From CAYNFS01 sp964396685 (lineage in GTDB: Bacteria; Patescibacteriota; Doudnabacteria; UBA920; 2-01-FULL-46-14): DNA of 57,070 nt. The stretch's first letter is position 1. Each line of letters opens with the position of its first letter. Both the position numbers and the translations under genes were made by a program. Shown here in pieces: positions 30,547-38,223 of the stretch. The stretch spans positions 1 to 57,070 of the forward strand of contig CAYNFS010000007.1 of the NCBI GenBank assembly GCA_964396685.1. The letters run 5' to 3'. Below the pieces are notes generated by a model that was not told the DNA's origin, ran no database searches, and was given only the letters and a program-made list of their open reading frames with translations.

Positions 30547-31947
30547 TCAAAGCAACGAGGCAAAATCTCCAGCACCCGCCGGATATTCGCCGGTGAAAGG
30601 ACCCGTGTAAAAACTTTGGTCATCTCTGAACTCGGAATTCAATCCCCCAGCTTTGAGCACAGAGGCAATCGTGGAATCAAGACCCAGATAGACAAGGGAG
30701 TCTGATCCGATCTCTTGGCAAATCTTGGCCAGGTTTTCGTTAAGACGCCGGGCAACGAGCTCGCCCGTTATCCGGTACGTATCTATCCCGTAGAAATCAG
30801 GGTAAAGATACATTGGGGAAGCCACGCGCATATGGACTTCTCTGGCGCCCGCATCTCTCACTGCTTGCACCACGCGCTTTGCAGTATTGCCCCTGACAAT
30901 GGAATCGTCCACCAAAACCACGCGTTTCCCCTTGAGAGAGGCAGGGCGCGGATTGAACTTCAAGCGCAGATACTGCTGCCGCCGCTCCTGCATGGGTTCG
31001 ATGAAAGTCCGGCTGATCCCGTGCCTTCGGAAAAGCGCCCAAGGATCAAATCTGGGCCTGAAGCGCTGCTCGACCAAACCGCTCCAATACCCTAGTGCGG
31101 CTTGGTTTCCAGAATCCGGGACTGGGACCACTACATCAGCATCGACAGGCGCTTCTTTAGCCAAATAAAGTCCCATACACTCTCGAGCTGTTCCTGCCTC
31201 CACTCCGTGAATGACGCTGTCTGGCCTTTCAAAGTAGATTTTCTCAAAAAGATCATACTTCAAAGACCCGATAGTCCAATGAACTGATATGGTCCTATTT
31301 CCCCGAATTAACAAGGACTCGCCTGGTCTCATATCCCGCAGGATAGATGCTCCCAAGTCGTCACACACGCAGCTTTCAGAAGCGATGATAATGTCATGCT
31401 GGCGTCTCCCCACCTGCAAGGGGTGAAAACCGAACGGATCACGAAAGGCGTGAAGTTCACCCTCAAAGAGAAAAACGAGATTGAAAGCTCCCTGAAGTTT
31501 CGTGATTACCTCGGATACGGCACGATCAAAGTCTCGTCGGCTCGAGCATGCCACAAGCTCGGCAATGACTCTCGTATCCGAGCAGTCATCCGAGACGCTT
31601 ACTTGTTTGCGCAGATCGCGCGTGTTGACCAAATTGCCGTTGTGCACGACATAGAATTCACGCCCGTGAAACAACCCCCTGATTGGCTGGATGTTCTCAT
31701 GGGAACTCGAACCAGCTGTTCCATAACGAACATGGCCAAGGCCAATGCATCCCCCCAGTGTACGCAAATCCACATTCTGAAAAGCCTGTGGCACCTCTCC
31801 CATGCCGCCGGCCCACACATATCCCTTTGGGCTCCCCACGACCATTGCAGCGCTTTCTTTGCCCCGGTGTTGCAGACCGCCCAGCCCAACGTAGATATCA
31901 TAAACGGCGTCAGCCTCGTAATTGGATACGGCTAAGATTCCACACAT
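30547..31947 (-). CDS. purF: Amidophosphoribosyltransferase
   Basis: First committed step of purine synthesis: PRPP plus glutamine gives phosphoribosylamine. At 466 residues it is of normal length. Seen: MCGILAV with the nucleophile Cys2 after Met removal, HRGKESAAMVV, GHVRYGTAG, the PRPP loop VVLVDDSIVRGNTAKRV, and PSLVYLGLDS-type end (SDSLVYLGLDSTIASV). AGGAGGA stands before the ATG, unlike most neighbours. It is a single gene with no pur neighbour except purM 4 kb away, so the pathway here is incomplete or scattered, and transfer is possible. Confidence 0.92.
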   Translation of the reverse strand: MCGILAVSNYEADAVYDIYVGLGGLQHRGKESAAMVVGSPKGYVWAGGMGEVPQAFQNVDLRTLGGCIGLGHVRYGTAGSSSHENIQPIRGLFHGREFYVVHNGNLVNTRDLRKQVSVSDDCSDTRVIAELVACSSRRDFDRAVSEVITKLQGAFNLVFLFEGELHAFRDPFGFHPLQVGRRQHDIIIASESCVCDDLGASILRDMRPGESLLIRGNRTISVHWTIGSLKYDLFEKIYFERPDSVIHGVEAGTARECMGLYLAKEAPVDADVVVPVPDSGNQAALGYWSGLVEQRFRPRFDPWALFRRHGISRTFIEPMQERRQQYLRLKFNPRPASLKGKRVVLVDDSIVRGNTAKRVVQAVRDAGAREVHMRVASPMYLYPDFYGIDTYRITGELVARRLNENLAKICQEIGSDSLVYLGLDSTIASVLKAGGLNSEFRDDQSFYTGPFTGEYPAGAGDFASLL

Positions 31948-32074
31948 CCTGTAATCCTCCTTCTCTCCTTGAACATTTCATTAAATCAGAATTTCCAATT
32001 TTGGGCAAATAAAAGCAATTAAGCTAGACAGCACGGGACCTCTAAACGTTTTGCCGCGGGTTATGCATAAACAA

Positions 32075-32106
32075 GACAACTACCCCACGATCGTGGGGTA
32101 GTTGTC
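32075..32106. repeat. 32-bp perfect palindrome with ACGATCGT core
   Basis: GACAACTACCCCACGA and its exact complement, centred between 32090 and 32091. It shares the ACGATCGT core and the GACAA ends with the palindromes at 56001-56036 and 56726-56755. It may be an operator ahead of purF or a terminator. Confidence 0.8.
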
Positions 32107-32262
32107 ACAGAAAGCCGATATATCGTCGCGGTTTTTAAAATTCAAGACACGAGATATTTTTTGCGCAGTTCTGTTGCAATGATCATAAATGTCATTCCCT
32201 GCTACGGCGGGAATCCAGTATCACTATTTAATCAAATTTCCGAATTTTCGGCAAATAAAATC

Positions 32263-32290
32263 AAAGGCTCAACCGCACGGTTGAGCCTTT
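32263..32290 (-). terminator. Terminator of the AbiE operon
   Basis: AAAGGCTCAACC and GGTTGAGCCTTT pair around a 4-nt loop, then GATTTTATTTG on the minus strand. Confidence 0.65.
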
Positions 32291-32333
32291 GGATCCGTCA
32301 TCTCGCCACGCTCTAACCAACGGCCGTAAGAGC

Positions 32334-33089
32334 CTATACGATCTGCCTTTTGATCTCATCTTCCAGCGCGCGGTGGAAATCACGGATGATGGCTTGCTGG
32401 TCGGCCGGCAAAAATGCGCCGAGCTCCCCTCGAAAGTTTATGTTCTTTGCGTCCGCAAGAATTTCATTTTTCAACCCCGCAAGTCGCTTCTTTTGGCCCG
32501 GAGTGAGCATTCCTTTCCGCATGATAAAATATAAATCATAAAAATCACGTGGTTTTTTGCGCTCCAGCAGCGCTCCAAAAACCTTTTCTTCCACCAACTC
32601 ATCCTGCGACAGATGGATCAAGGTGTATGTCGGCACAAAGTCGTTGGCGACGCTATCCACCTCGCCGTTCATGCTCCTGCCGTTACGCGCTGAAATGTTG
32701 ATTTCCACGCCAACCGGCTGAAAATCCAAGACTTCAAATGTCGCTACCCCGAAATATCCGCCGCTGGTTTCATCCGATTTTTCTCCTATTTCGACGTTAA
32801 TTCCCAGTTGTTCTATTTTCGCGAACACTTTAACGAATAAATCCTCGACGAATTTTTTCAAATCATGTTGGGCCATCCCAAAAACGGAAAAATCCAAGTC
32901 CTCGGAGAAACGCGGACTGCCATAGACCGTGCGCAGGGCCGTTCCGCCCTTAAAGAGCACTTTTTCCGCTTCCGGGAGTTTGTACAGCTTGCTTAAAAAA
33001 ATATGCTGAAAATACTCCCGCACGATATTAGGGAAAACACCGGTTTGATATTGGGTTGCCAATTTTTCCAATGCTTCTCTTGAAATCAT
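32334..33089 (-). CDS. AbiEii-family nucleotidyltransferase toxin
   Basis: A 251-residue toxin of the type IV toxin-antitoxin system AbiE. Seen: LFKGGTALRTVYGSPRFSEDLDFSVFG, the nucleotidyltransferase core (GG-x9-DLDF-like), then VGVEINISARNG and a helical C-terminal part ending in a basic segment. Members transfer nucleotides to tRNA acceptor ends and block growth, often in phage defence. It overlaps the antitoxin stop by 4 nt (ATGA). Confidence 0.88.
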   Translation of the reverse strand: MISREALEKLATQYQTGVFPNIVREYFQHIFLSKLYKLPEAEKVLFKGGTALRTVYGSPRFSEDLDFSVFGMAQHDLKKFVEDLFVKVFAKIEQLGINVEIGEKSDETSGGYFGVATFEVLDFQPVGVEINISARNGRSMNGEVDSVANDFVPTYTLIHLSQDELVEEKVFGALLERKKPRDFYDLYFIMRKGMLTPGQKKRLAGLKNEILADAKNINFRGELGAFLPADQQAIIRDFHRALEDEIKRQIV

Positions 33090-33685
33090 TTTAGAGTAGT
33101 TTTCATAATGCTTGCTAATTTTCCGTTGCCGAATAGCGAAGCATAACGCAGAGCTTTGGACGGATTAAGTTTTTCCTTATCAAAACGGGAAAGCGGCTTC
33201 AACCCGTCAAGCATACGAAAGTAATTTGTGTCTACAAACGCTTTTTCCGGATCGGCGATCTGAAAGCTAAATCCTTTTTGTTTTTCCGTGGTATAGCCGG
33301 CAAAGGCAGGTTTCTTGATCCGGCGGTAGGAATATATTTTTCCCAGTTTCTCAAAGCGCCGCGTTGCTTTGACGGTTACGGAAGTAACCTCGTATACAGT
33401 CTCCGGTATGACGCGGTGATACGACAGGGCAAATTCGCGCGAAACATACGAAGGTTCATAGATTTTATTCGCAAGATAAAACTCCGGCGGCAGAGCATCG
33501 GGAAATACGTAAAGTCCGCGTTTTACTCGCGCGATATAACCCTTTGCGGCGTAGCGATGAACCAGAAAACCGGCCGCTACCCGGCTCACACCAAAAAGCC
33601 GTCTGATATCGTCAGCGGAAAAAAGAAGGACCATTTTATCCTTCAATTTTCTATTAAATTCATACCAATTCACTAATTTAGCCAT
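33086..33685 (-). CDS. AbiEi-family antitoxin and repressor
   Basis: A 199-residue antitoxin with an N-terminal winged helix (FSADDIRRLFGVSRVAAGFLVHRYAAKGYIARVKRGLYVF) and a C-terminal domain (SYHRVIPETVYEVTSVTVK, DPEKAFVDTNYF). In AbiE systems this protein represses its own promoter and counters the toxin without binding it. The ATG at 33685 is exactly 6 nt after the -10 box. An inverted repeat lies between -35 and -10. Confidence 0.85.
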   Translation of the reverse strand: MAKLVNWYEFNRKLKDKMVLLFSADDIRRLFGVSRVAAGFLVHRYAAKGYIARVKRGLYVFPDALPPEFYLANKIYEPSYVSREFALSYHRVIPETVYEVTSVTVKATRRFEKLGKIYSYRRIKKPAFAGYTTEKQKGFSFQIADPEKAFVDTNYFRMLDGLKPLSRFDKEKLNPSKALRYASLFGNGKLASIMKTTLK

Positions 33686-33691
33686 ATTGCT

Positions 33692-33720
33692 ATTTTATAG
33701 AAACGCTATAAAATTGTCAA
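33692..33720 (-). promoter_or_regulatory. abiE promoter with built-in operator
   Basis: TTGACA (33720-33715), 17-bp spacer, TAAAAT (33697-33692). ATTTTATAG (33714-33706 on the minus strand) and CTATAAAAT form perfect 9-bp inverted arms around CGTTT, overlapping the -10 box: the expected kind of site for AbiEi repression. AGCAAT then leads straight into the ATG. Confidence 0.75.
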
Positions 33721-33753
33721 ATACGGCTCTTTATTTTGGTAATAAGCTAGGAC

Positions 33754-35001
33754 CTACGGAGCCAAAATCTCTAAAGCCCTGTCCAGTTGCGGATCTCTGT
33801 CGTTTTGGAAATCCTCATCAGTCAGCTCAACTTTTTCGTCCGGCTCAATTCCTTCTTTGTTTAGATCATGTCCTTGGGGCGTCAACCACTTGGCAATGGT
33901 AATCTTGATTTCCGCTTCATCACGAAGCCTGATTAGCTCCTGCACCGAACCTTTGCCAAAAGTTTTCTCTCCCACAAGCTTGGCAATCCCGTGGTCCTTG
34001 AGCGCGCCGGCGACAATCTCGGAAGCCGAGGCGCTTCCGCCGTTTATCAATACCACGGTCGGGATATTCTTCAATTTCGCCTGTCCTTTGGCCTTAAACT
34101 CGTCTTTGGTGCCGTCGCCAAACTGCTGAATCACGACAACTTGCTCTTGAGCCACCCAGTTGCTTGCCACATCCACCGCCGTCTCCAAAAATCCTCCCGG
34201 ATTATTGCGCACATCCAGCACTATCCCCGCGACATTTTGCGTCAAAAATTGATTAATAATCGGCAAAAGCTCGTCTTGAGTCTCCTCGCCAAACCGGCGC
34301 AATTTCAAAATCCCGATTTTCTTGCCGTTCACTTCCCTGATTTCAGAACTTGCGCTTTTGACCTCAATTTTGGCTCTCGTGATTTTTAATTCCGCGGGCT
34401 TGGTCTCGCCCTTGTGAAAAATCGTCAATGTCACTTGCGTGCCCGCAGGACCCCGGATTTTGCTTACCGCTTCTTCCAAACTCAACCCCCGGCTTTCCTC
34501 GCCGTCAATTTCGTAGATGAAATCACCAGCCCTTATCCCGGCTCTTATGGCAGGCGAACCTTCCAAGGGTGAAACCACCACGAGCTGCTGATTTTTGATG
34601 GCAATTTCCGCGCCAATTCCTTCAAAACTGCCCTTAAGTTCTTTTTTGAAATCTTCGGCCTCTTTGGGCGGCAGGAAAACGCTGTACGGGTCGTCAAGCG
34701 AAGAAACGGCCCCGCTGACCGCGCCATACAAAATTTTCTGCAAATCTGCCGGCCGATTGACATACTTTTGATTAATTTGGTCAATCGCGTCCCACAAAAG
34801 CTGCCAGTTGACCCCCACTGGCGCTGCCTCCCGGCCGGATTCGGTAAAAATTTTGGGGAGGCTCTCGGTGACCGGATTTTGCACCTGCCCAAACTGCACG
34901 CCCAGGAAAAAAACGATCACCAGCAAAAACACCAAAAAGATTTTTTTGTAAGTCTTGGGTGGTTTATATTCCGGATTGATTTCGGAAGTTTGTATTTCCA
35001 T
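33754..35001 (-). CDS. C-terminal processing peptidase (S41)
   Basis: A 415-residue secreted or membrane-tethered serine protease. Order: N-terminal membrane segment (IFLVFLLVIVFFLGVQFG), helical domain (YGAVSGAVSSLDDPYSVFL), PDZ domain (about residues 115-205, EGSPAIRAGIRAGDFIYEIDG), then the protease core with VLINGGSASASEIVAGALKDH (catalytic Ser) and GEKTFGKGSVQELI (catalytic Lys). Such proteases trim or degrade envelope proteins from the C-terminus. Confidence 0.92.
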   Translation of the reverse strand: MEIQTSEINPEYKPPKTYKKIFLVFLLVIVFFLGVQFGQVQNPVTESLPKIFTESGREAAPVGVNWQLLWDAIDQINQKYVNRPADLQKILYGAVSGAVSSLDDPYSVFLPPKEAEDFKKELKGSFEGIGAEIAIKNQQLVVVSPLEGSPAIRAGIRAGDFIYEIDGEESRGLSLEEAVSKIRGPAGTQVTLTIFHKGETKPAELKITRAKIEVKSASSEIREVNGKKIGILKLRRFGEETQDELLPIINQFLTQNVAGIVLDVRNNPGGFLETAVDVASNWVAQEQVVVIQQFGDGTKDEFKAKGQAKLKNIPTVVLINGGSASASEIVAGALKDHGIAKLVGEKTFGKGSVQELIRLRDEAEIKITIAKWLTPQGHDLNKEGIEPDEKVELTDEDFQNDRDPQLDRALEILAP

Positions 35002-35031
35002 AAACTATTCTGTCATTCCCGCCTATGAATA

Positions 35032-35958
35032 TCACTTGCTCACGTACTTCTCACTTCGCAGAGTGTTTGCGATTAATTTTACCAGATATCTTATCCAAAT
35101 CCCTACTCTTACAAAAAAATTAACCAAAAAATTATATTGCTCACGATAGTGCTTGTCGTAAAAAATCTGCATCGCCCGGTGGAACTCGTAAAGGGCCAGT
35201 CTTGAAGCCTTGCGGGAGGAAGAGCCTTTATAGTGAACAACGCTCGTGATCGGCGCATACATTACTTTGTAGCCGGCTTGTTTCGCCCGATAACACCAGT
35301 CCAAATCCTCCCCATACATGAAAAAATCCTCATCCAAAAGTCCGATTTTTTCAATCACTTCGCGGCGAATCATAAGAAATGCTCCCATGACACTATCCAC
35401 CTCGGCAATCTCATCTTCGGAAAGATAAGTCAGATTGTAAGAAGCAACTCGGGATTTCGGGAACAAAAAAGAAAGGCCCAAGATACGCCAGAGTGCATTG
35501 ACCGGATTGGGAAAGCTCCGACGGCAAGCTAGGTCAAGTTTGCCACCGGGCTTTAAGACTTTGCATCCGGCAATCCCAACCGCAGGATTATTATCCATGT
35601 AATTTATCATCTTGTCAAAAGTTTCGAGACTTACCTCAACGTCAGAATTAAGAAGAAGAACATATCTTGGCAACTCCCCCTCCCCCCTCTTAAGATAAGA
35701 GGGGGTTAAGGGGGAGTTATGAATCAAATTTCTTATCGCCAAATTATTCGCCCTTGAAAATCCCAAATTCTCTTTGTTTTCAATCAATTTAACTTGCGGA
35801 AATTCGCGCCTGACCATTTCTGCCGAACCGTCGGCACTTGCATTGTCCACCACCCAAACTTGAAATTTGAATCTTGCAAGTGATGCAAAAACCGCGCTCA
35901 AACAGCGCCGCAAAAAATCTTTGGTATTAAAACTGACAATGACTATTGATAAATTCAT
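35032..35958 (-). CDS. GT2 glycosyltransferase (rhamnosyltransferase-like)
   Basis: A 308-residue GT-A transferase: LSIVIVSFNTKDFLRRCL, WVVDNASADGSAEMVRREF, NLGFSRANNLAI, then LLNSDVEV for the metal Asp and FMYGEDLDWCYRAKQAGY with the general base. A palindromic repeat in frame adds LTPSYLKRGEGEL (about residues 81-96) between the nucleotide-binding part and LLLNSDVEV. TATAAT lies 10 nt before the ATG. It probably adds a sugar to a cell-surface polysaccharide. Confidence 0.87.
   Translation of the reverse strand: MNLSIVIVSFNTKDFLRRCLSAVFASLARFKFQVWVVDNASADGSAEMVRREFPQVKLIENKENLGFSRANNLAIRNLIHNSPLTPSYLKRGEGELPRYVLLLNSDVEVSLETFDKMINYMDNNPAVGIAGCKVLKPGGKLDLACRRSFPNPVNALWRILGLSFLFPKSRVASYNLTYLSEDEIAEVDSVMGAFLMIRREVIEKIGLLDEDFFMYGEDLDWCYRAKQAGYKVMYAPITSVVHYKGSSSRKASRLALYEFHRAMQIFYDKHYREQYNFLVNFFVRVGIWIRYLVKLIANTLRSEKYVSK
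35672..35718. repeat. Palindromic repeat inside the GT2 gene
   Basis: AACTCCCCC...CCCTCTTA-AGATAAGAGGG...GGGGGAGTT, 47 bp, encoding LTPSYLKRGEGEL. Confidence 0.85.
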
Positions 35959-35977
35959 AAGCGTAGGAATTATACCA

Positions 35978-36017
35978 CAAAAAAATCCCGAGCAAAGACT
36001 ATAGAATCTTGCTCGGG
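35978..36017 (-). terminator. Terminator after purM
   Basis: CCCGAGCAAGATTC pairs with GACTTTGCTCGGG-like arm (CCCGAGCAAAGA on the plus strand), followed by ATTTTTTTG on the minus strand. Confidence 0.8.
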
Positions 36018-36038
36018 GACCTGGTTTAGAAAGCCAAG

Positions 36039-37163
36039 TCAGTCCTCAGGATAGTGAAGGACGAGTCCGCCCTCGGGCTCAAAGATCACCTCGCGGTTCC
36101 CTTCTTCTACCCGGCCGATTTCCACCAGTTCATACTCGGCAAGGCGGCCAGCAAACATAACACGCTCGAGCTCATCCGGGGCTACGATCAATACCAGCCC
36201 GATGCCCATGTTGAATGTTGTATAACAATCCTCGACTGAAACTCCCAGTTCCCGCATGAACTCGCACACCGGAGGAGCTTCGACCCAGGTATGAATTCGG
36301 TAACGGAATGGCAATTCGTATGTTGTCAGCTTCGTGATACCGCCTCCCGTAATCGGCTGAATGTGATGAATCTCGATGTCGGGACCGAAGAATTCAAAAA
36401 GCTTTTCTGCCAGCGGAACATAGGATCTTGTAACTGTGAGTGCCTGTTCTCCCAGGGTCCTGCCATTGGGCAGCTTCGTCAAAAAATTCTCTTTGAGTCG
36501 CATAGCACGACTGATGATCAGAGACGCGCCATTGCAGTGCCACTCGGAAGAAGTAGCGCCAATGATGATATCCCCGACTCGGACATTCTGAACACGAAGC
36601 CAGCGCGATTTGGGAGCGATGATCCCAGTAGCAGTTCCGCTGAAAGACGGGCAATGGAAAGGAGCTTCCCCTTCGGGAATCCAGGTATTGATCAAAAACT
36701 TCAATGCCGGCGACTCTCCTTGGGTCAAAGCCATACCATCCTCAAGACAACCGCGGTAGTAGGACTCCACCAGATCAGCGGCCCTCTGAGGCCTTTCGCT
36801 ATACCAGCGGTCGAGGCCAGCGGCAACTTCGTCCGTATACGTGACAGGCAGGGCACGAAAAGTCAACAGGTCATTAGTCGCCATTCGGATAGTGTCTATC
36901 CCAATCCCGTGATGATACGAAAGACCGGTGCCGGCATTGCGTTCCATCCATGAAGCTATCCAGTTTTTGTTGCCTAACCCTTCGGTGACCTGTTTCCACT
37001 GATGTGATAAAGTCCCGATATATTCGTAAACCCCACCTTTCCCAATTACCACACTACGAGTATTTGGGAATTGGTGTGTTCTTTTTCCCATCTCCACCAT
37101 GGCTTCCTTGAAGCCATGAATTAATCGGTAATCTACTCCCGATTGGGCGTACTCTGACTGCAT
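36039..37163 (-). CDS. purM: AIR synthase (phosphoribosylformylglycinamidine cyclo-ligase)
   Basis: A 374-residue PurM-type enzyme closing the imidazole ring in purine synthesis. Seen: an early YAQSGVDYRL, GIDTIRMATNDLL in the place of the family's DGVGTK...NDI(L/V) region, RVGDIIIGATSSEWHCNGASL, PITGGGITKL and CYTTFNMGIGLVLIV. The sequence diverges from typical PurM at several points, so a related PurM-like ATPase activity cannot be excluded. GAAGGAGGA precedes the ATG. With purF it is the only purine gene visible. Confidence 0.82.
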   Translation of the reverse strand: MQSEYAQSGVDYRLIHGFKEAMVEMGKRTHQFPNTRSVVIGKGGVYEYIGTLSHQWKQVTEGLGNKNWIASWMERNAGTGLSYHHGIGIDTIRMATNDLLTFRALPVTYTDEVAAGLDRWYSERPQRAADLVESYYRGCLEDGMALTQGESPALKFLINTWIPEGEAPFHCPSFSGTATGIIAPKSRWLRVQNVRVGDIIIGATSSEWHCNGASLIISRAMRLKENFLTKLPNGRTLGEQALTVTRSYVPLAEKLFEFFGPDIEIHHIQPITGGGITKLTTYELPFRYRIHTWVEAPPVCEFMRELGVSVEDCYTTFNMGIGLVLIVAPDELERVMFAGRLAEYELVEIGRVEEGNREVIFEPEGGLVLHYPED

Positions 37164-37200
37164 GATTTTTCCTCCTTCAGAAATCTAATCCTATCAAACC

Positions 37201-38223
37201 CTAATGAAAAAGTCTACGAAGATCGCGGGGGCTTACTTTTACTTTCTGCATTATTAATTTTCGCTTCCGTTTTGCCTCGGGGAGCTGCTTGAAAAAATCC
37301 ACCAGCGCGAAAACCTGGAACTGCTCAAAAAGAAGCGTATAAATCAAAAGCAAAATCTCCCGCGCCAGAATATACGCAAAATGCCGCCAAAAAACCGCTT
37401 CCACCTCGTTTTTCACCATCATCAGATAATGATTTTTGAAGGACATTCTTCGCACCTCTCGGGGCTGTCGAAAGCGGTTCAAGACAAACCTGATTACCTG
37501 TGACGGCCAAGAGCGTCCAATCGTGCGTCCATGATAAACTACGGCTTGCGGGATATAACGGCATTTGTATCCTGCTAACTGCAGACGCCAGGCCAAATCA
37601 ACGTCTTCTTTGTAAGCCACAAAATCCTCGTCAAAATACTCAAAAGTGCCATCCGGCTTGGCTATTTTTACGGCTTCCAGCGCTTCCCGCCGGTATACTG
37701 CCGCCGCACCTGACGCTCCAAAAATCTCGGTATACAAATCGTACTGATGCCGATCCACCTCCCATTGTCCCCGGTCAATCACCCGCCGGGTTTTGAAAAT
37801 CTCCATGCCGCTACTATCCAAAATCTTGGTTTTGGAGTCAATGTCAAATTTATAGTGCAAAAGCTTTCCCGAAACAGACCCCAAAGAGTTATCACTTTCC
37901 AAAGCTTTAACCAAAAGGCTTATAAAATTCCGTTCAAGTATCGTATCTTGATTAAGCGTCAAAATATATTCGCCCCTTGATTGCTTAATGCCGTAGTTAT
38001 TGCCTCTGCTAAACCAGAGATTTTCTCCGGGTATCAAGCCTCTTATTTTTTTGAAACGGCCGTATTTTGACTGGATAAGCTCGGCCGAGCCGTCTTCGGA
38101 GCCGTTTATCACGACTAAAATTTCAGTGTTTGGGTAATCCTGCGCCAAAACCGAATCCAGGCATTTGTCGATATATCGGCGGCTGTTGTAGGAGAGGATT
38201 ATTACGCTAACCAGCTGTTTCAT
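37201..38223 (-). CDS. GT2 glycosyltransferase
   Basis: A 340-residue transferase of the rhamnosyl/galactofuranosyl GT2 type: VSVIILSYNSRRYIDKCL, ILVVINGSEDGSAELI, LTLNQDTILE, and AYKEDVDLAWRLQLAGYKCRYIP. The C-terminus has a hydrophobic stretch (FAYILAREILLLIYTLLF) that probably rests on the membrane, and a basic tail. Its start overlaps the end of the GT2/ligase fusion gene by 17 nt, so the two form one operon. Confidence 0.87.
   Translation of the reverse strand: MKQLVSVIILSYNSRRYIDKCLDSVLAQDYPNTEILVVINGSEDGSAELIQSKYGRFKKIRGLIPGENLWFSRGNNYGIKQSRGEYILTLNQDTILERNFISLLVKALESDNSLGSVSGKLLHYKFDIDSKTKILDSSGMEIFKTRRVIDRGQWEVDRHQYDLYTEIFGASGAAAVYRREALEAVKIAKPDGTFEYFDEDFVAYKEDVDLAWRLQLAGYKCRYIPQAVVYHGRTIGRSWPSQVIRFVLNRFRQPREVRRMSFKNHYLMMVKNEVEAVFWRHFAYILAREILLLIYTLLFEQFQVFALVDFFKQLPEAKRKRKLIMQKVKVSPRDLRRLFH

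Larger units (their letters stand above)
31948..32333. other. Intergenic region upstream of purF
   Basis: No gene is supported. It holds the strong purF ribosome site, a 32-bp perfect palindrome (32075-32106), a GTCATTCCCT/CGGGAATCC palindrome (32188-32219), the likely terminator of the AbiE operon (32263-32290) and a stretch next to the abiEii stop (about 32291-32333) that resembles a tRNA D-arm on the minus strand (GTTGGTTAGAGC). Confidence 0.55.
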
